From: an uncultured Candidatus Saccharibacteria bacterium
Lineage (GTDB): Bacteria > Patescibacteria > Saccharimonadia > Saccharimonadales > UBA6022
Assembly (NCBI GenBank): GCA_946887425.1
Contig: CAMPKW010000038.1
Coordinates: 1-6,565 of the forward strand
Reading direction: 5' to 3'
Length of the DNA stretch: 6,565 nucleotides
The position numbers and the translations under genes were made by a program. The notes below the pieces were generated by a model. It searched no databases, was not told the origin of the DNA, and saw nothing but the letters and a program-made list of their open reading frames with translations. This document shows, in pieces, positions 5,360-6,565 of the stretch. How positions within the stretch are numbered: the stretch's first letter is position 1; every line of letters starts with the position of its first letter.

Positions 5360-5425
5360 ATGAGAAGAGACGTAAACTATTGTATAATAAACGTAATATG
5401 GCAATTCGACCAAAAATGCAGATAG
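5360..5425 (+). CDS. Possible 21-aa leader peptide overlapping the RHH gene start
   Basis: ATG at 5360 is preceded by GGAGGG (5351-5356), the best ribosome binding site in this region, at a short 3-4-nt spacing. The frame encodes 21 residues (MRRDVNYCII... ending QKCR) and stops at TAG 5423-5425, running through the RHH start codon (5398) in a different frame. The RHH gene itself has no Shine-Dalgarno sequence. It may be a translated regulatory uORF, or the ribosome site may mark a lost or shifted original start. No homology is claimed. Confidence 0.33.
   Translation: MRRDVNYCIINVIWQFDQKCR
5383..5388 (+). promoter_or_regulatory. Perfect TATAAT box close to the RHH start
   Basis: TATAAT ends 9 nt before the ATG at 5398, which would give a transcript with almost no leader. 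No good -35 box is found at 16-18 nt. It could be a second promoter that skips the uORF, or chance in AT-rich sequence. Confidence 0.3.
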
Positions 5426-5598
5426 ATATCTCAACCAAAGCTAAGGCTCGCGCCAAGGCCGTTGCCGCTGAGCGTGAAATGACACTTAGTGAGCTTGTCT
5501 TGACTGCACTTACTAAGATTGGCGACCCAAAACTTGCTAATCTCATCAAAGACGAACTAGACAACAAAGCTAGTCGAGGACGGCCAACAAACAAATAA
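5398..5598 (+). CDS. Small ribbon-helix-helix DNA-binding protein with AT-hook-like tail
   Basis: 66 aa from ATG 5398; the frame stays open upstream with a TTG at 5380, which would add six residues (MYNKRN) and also lacks a strong ribosome site. The layout fits a ribbon-helix-helix fold: strand KMQIDIS (6-12), helix A STKAKARAKAVAAERE (12-27), the Thr-Leu-Ser turn, helix B LSELVLTALTKIG (30-42). The residues alternating outward in the strand (Lys6, Gln8, Asp10) would contact the DNA groove. The C-terminus SRGRPTNK has the RGRP core of AT-hooks (60-63), which bind the minor groove of AT-rich DNA like that just upstream. Likely an autoregulator of its operon through the palindrome at 5281-5300, controlling recombinase expression, comparable to Arc/CopG-type regulators of plasmids. 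Antitoxin or relaxosome accessory roles are alternatives. Confidence 0.72.
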   Translation: MAIRPKMQIDISTKAKARAKAVAAEREMTLSELVLTALTKIGDPKLANLIKDELDNKASRGRPTNK

Positions 5599-5626
5599 CC
5601 CGAACCAATAGCCGACACGTTAAGAG

Positions 5627-5658
5627 CCAGTCGTAAGGAAACTTATGCTGGTGTTTTT
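5627..5658 (+). terminator. Hairpin with GAAA loop and U tract between the RHH and 71-aa genes
   Basis: Stem CCAG-(T)-CG-TAAG pairs with CTTA-TG-CTGG: ten pairs including one G-T, one bulged T, and a GAAA tetraloop at 5638-5641. GTG and then five T (5654-5658) follow. It looks like a weak intrinsic terminator or attenuator that could lower expression of the 71-aa protein and recombinase relative to the RHH regulator. On the opposite strand no U tract follows, so it works in one direction only. Confidence 0.45.
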
Positions 5659-5673
5659 CATACGGAGGGTAAT

Positions 5674-5889
5674 ATGGGTAATAAGTTTCATAATTTTGTA
5701 GAGATCATTACTGAATCATTCAGGATTGATAACGATGCCATCGAGGAGTTGCGCATCATATTACAGAATGAGCAGAAACGCAAAGTTACCCATGAAGAAG
5801 CTGAAGCAGTCGGTCGTAGCCTTGTGACGGTTATTGAGACGCTTGCAAACGGCCGCACTATTGTTGCGGACATCGAGGATAGATCATGA
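5674..5889 (+). CDS. 71-aa protein of unknown function preceding the serine recombinase
   Basis: 71 aa, acidic, predicted mostly helical, no membrane segment or signal. A GGAGG ribosome binding site (5664-5668) lies 5 nt before the ATG. Visible features are an N-terminal amphipathic helix FHNFVEIITESF (5-16), a DAIEELRIILQNEQKRK helix (21-37), then VTHEEAEAVGRSLVTVIETLANG (38-60), whose 'vTxeEAxxxGxxLvxxxexLaxG' pattern I associate with small hypothetical proteins next to recombinases in candidate-phyla genomes. Its stop TGA overlaps the recombinase ATG (ATGA), so the two are translationally coupled and probably work together. A recombination directionality factor, recombinase cofactor or regulator are options; none can be told apart from sequence. 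Family not recognised with certainty. Confidence 0.72.
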   Translation: MGNKFHNFVEIITESFRIDNDAIEELRIILQNEQKRKVTHEEAEAVGRSLVTVIETLANGRTIVADIEDRS

Positions 5890-6565
5890 ACACGAAGAAT
5901 ACGGCAGTCATTTTAGCCAGAGTATCGTCAAAGGCACAAGAAGATGAGGGCTACTCGCTCGATTCGCAACTGAAATTATTACAGGGCTACTGTGAGACGA
6001 ACAGCTTGAGGGTGGTAAAAGTATTTAAAATTACCGAGACCGCCTCTAAGCAACAGAGCCGAAAGATCTTTGGCGAACTCCTCACCTACCTCGTAGAATA
6101 TAACGTCTATAACCTAGCCGTAGAAAAAACAGACCGACTTACCCGCAATCTCCGTGACGCTGTATCCGTCGATGATTGGCTCGAAGCCGACAAAGACCGT
6201 ATGCTACACGCTGTCAAAGAGAGTCTCAAGCTCCATAAAGAGGCTAAGTCTGATGTTAAATTTATGTGGAACATTCACCTTGCCGTCGCGAAAAAATATA
6301 CCGATAATCTCCGTGAAGAAGCGATGAAAGGCTGGGCCGAGAAACTTGCTCAAGGCTGGATGCCATCTCGGCCTCCTATCGGCTACATGACCGCACTACA
6401 AAACGGTAAACGCATACATGTGCCCGACCCTAAAACGAGTCGTATTATCAAAAAGGCATTTGAGTTATATCTAAAACCAACTGAATCCACAAACTCTGTA
6501 TGGGCCTTTTTGAAACAAGCAGGCGTCACGACCTACAATGGCCGCCCACCGGTAAAAAGTGCCGT
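5886..6565 (+). CDS. Large serine recombinase, N-terminal 226 codons; 3' end beyond window
   Basis: Site-specific recombinase that would integrate or excise the element. The resolvase catalytic domain begins with AVILARVSSKAQEDEGYSLDSQ: Arg12 and the nucleophile Ser14 are in the ARVS motif, and the SLDSQ turn (24-28) is typical of large serine recombinases. KTDRLTRN (81-88) carries the catalytic Arg84 and Arg87. A long helical stretch runs to about residue 145 with KYTDNLREEAMKG, leading into the recombinase DNA-binding domain signature WAEKLAQGWMPSRPPIGYM (150-168) and VPDPKTSRIIKKAFELY (179-195). The zinc-ribbon domain expected in this family lies past the window end. ATG overlaps the stop of the 71-aa gene by 4 nt. 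No att core could be identified here. Confidence 0.93.
   Translation, partial: MNTKNTAVILARVSSKAQEDEGYSLDSQLKLLQGYCETNSLRVVKVFKITETASKQQSRKIFGELLTYLVEYNVYNLAVEKTDRLTRNLRDAVSVDDWLEADKDRMLHAVKESLKLHKEAKSDVKFMWNIHLAVAKKYTDNLREEAMKGWAEKLAQGWMPSRPPIGYMTALQNGKRIHVPDPKTSRIIKKAFELYLKPTESTNSVWAFLKQAGVTTYNGRPPVKSA

Larger units (their letters stand above)
5142..5397. other. AT-rich divergent control region between the two gene blocks
   Basis: About 255 bases clearly richer in A+T than the genes on both sides. It separates the minus-strand replication-relaxation/Abi pair from the plus-strand RHH/recombinase operon and holds the promoters, the palindrome and the short uORF listed separately. A GA run at 5174-5183 lies within the spacer of the minus-strand promoter. 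Between about 5200 and 5270 I see only A/T-rich sequence with a lone TATAAT (5240-5245) lacking a -35 box. Confidence 0.75.

Noticed and set aside
1..6565. CRISPR array, tRNA, rRNA, IS inverted repeats or att-site duplications
   Set aside because: No spaced direct repeats, no cloverleaf-like segments and no flanking duplicate sequences were found by eye.

Overview
The window reads as a stretch of bacterial chromosome (or a large integrated element) with compact, short-spaced genes and the standard genetic code: TGA serves as a stop at the ends of the 121-aa and 71-aa genes and tryptophan is TGG, which argues against the TGA-recoding candidate phyla. The mix of many small unfamiliar proteins, a replication-relaxation protein, a large serine recombinase and a cytochrome bd subunit of the 'EG-x-AF-x-x-E' branch would suit an environmental Saccharibacteria/Patescibacteria genome. 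This is a guess from gene style; no marker gene in the window proves the lineage.

Left part (1-3458, all minus strand). Seven genes lie head to tail and look like one operon, read from right to left: a secreted Met/His/Cys-rich 121-aa protein; a 34-aa Cys-rich mini-protein (2943-3047, with a good ribosome binding site); a 285-aa membrane-anchored protein with three HxH pairs; a membrane-anchored DsbA-like thiol oxidoreductase (CEAC); a 78-aa TFIIB-type zinc-ribbon protein; a membrane-anchored type-1 copper cupredoxin with all four copper ligands; and the first 206 codons of cydA, cut by the window start. Two junctions have only 2 nt between stop and start. The recurring theme is thiol and soft-metal (probably copper) chemistry outside the membrane, tied to a quinol oxidase. 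Whether it supports respiration, metal defence or oxidase assembly is inference.

Middle part (3533-5141, minus strand). A replication-relaxation family winged-helix protein is followed 16 nt later by an abortive-infection (Abi C-terminal) protein with an R-x6-H motif like that of HEPN RNases. Both may be transcribed from a promoter at 5166-5194.

Right part (5142-6565, plus strand). An AT-rich divergent control region contains a perfect 9-2-9 palindrome sitting on a sigma70-type promoter. It precedes a small ribbon-helix-helix protein with an AT-hook-like tail, a hairpin with a U tract, a 71-aa protein of unknown function, and a large serine recombinase that overlaps it by 4 nt (ATGA) and is cut by the window end. 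This is the control and integration module of a mobile element whose cargo on the other strand includes the Abi protein. The element boundary is not visible, so it cannot be told whether the copper/respiration operon is element cargo or host DNA.

The least expected items are the unannotated Cys-rich 34-aa ORF placed like a leader or metal-sensing uORF ahead of the HxH protein, and the palindrome/RHH/short-uORF control arrangement in front of the recombinase.
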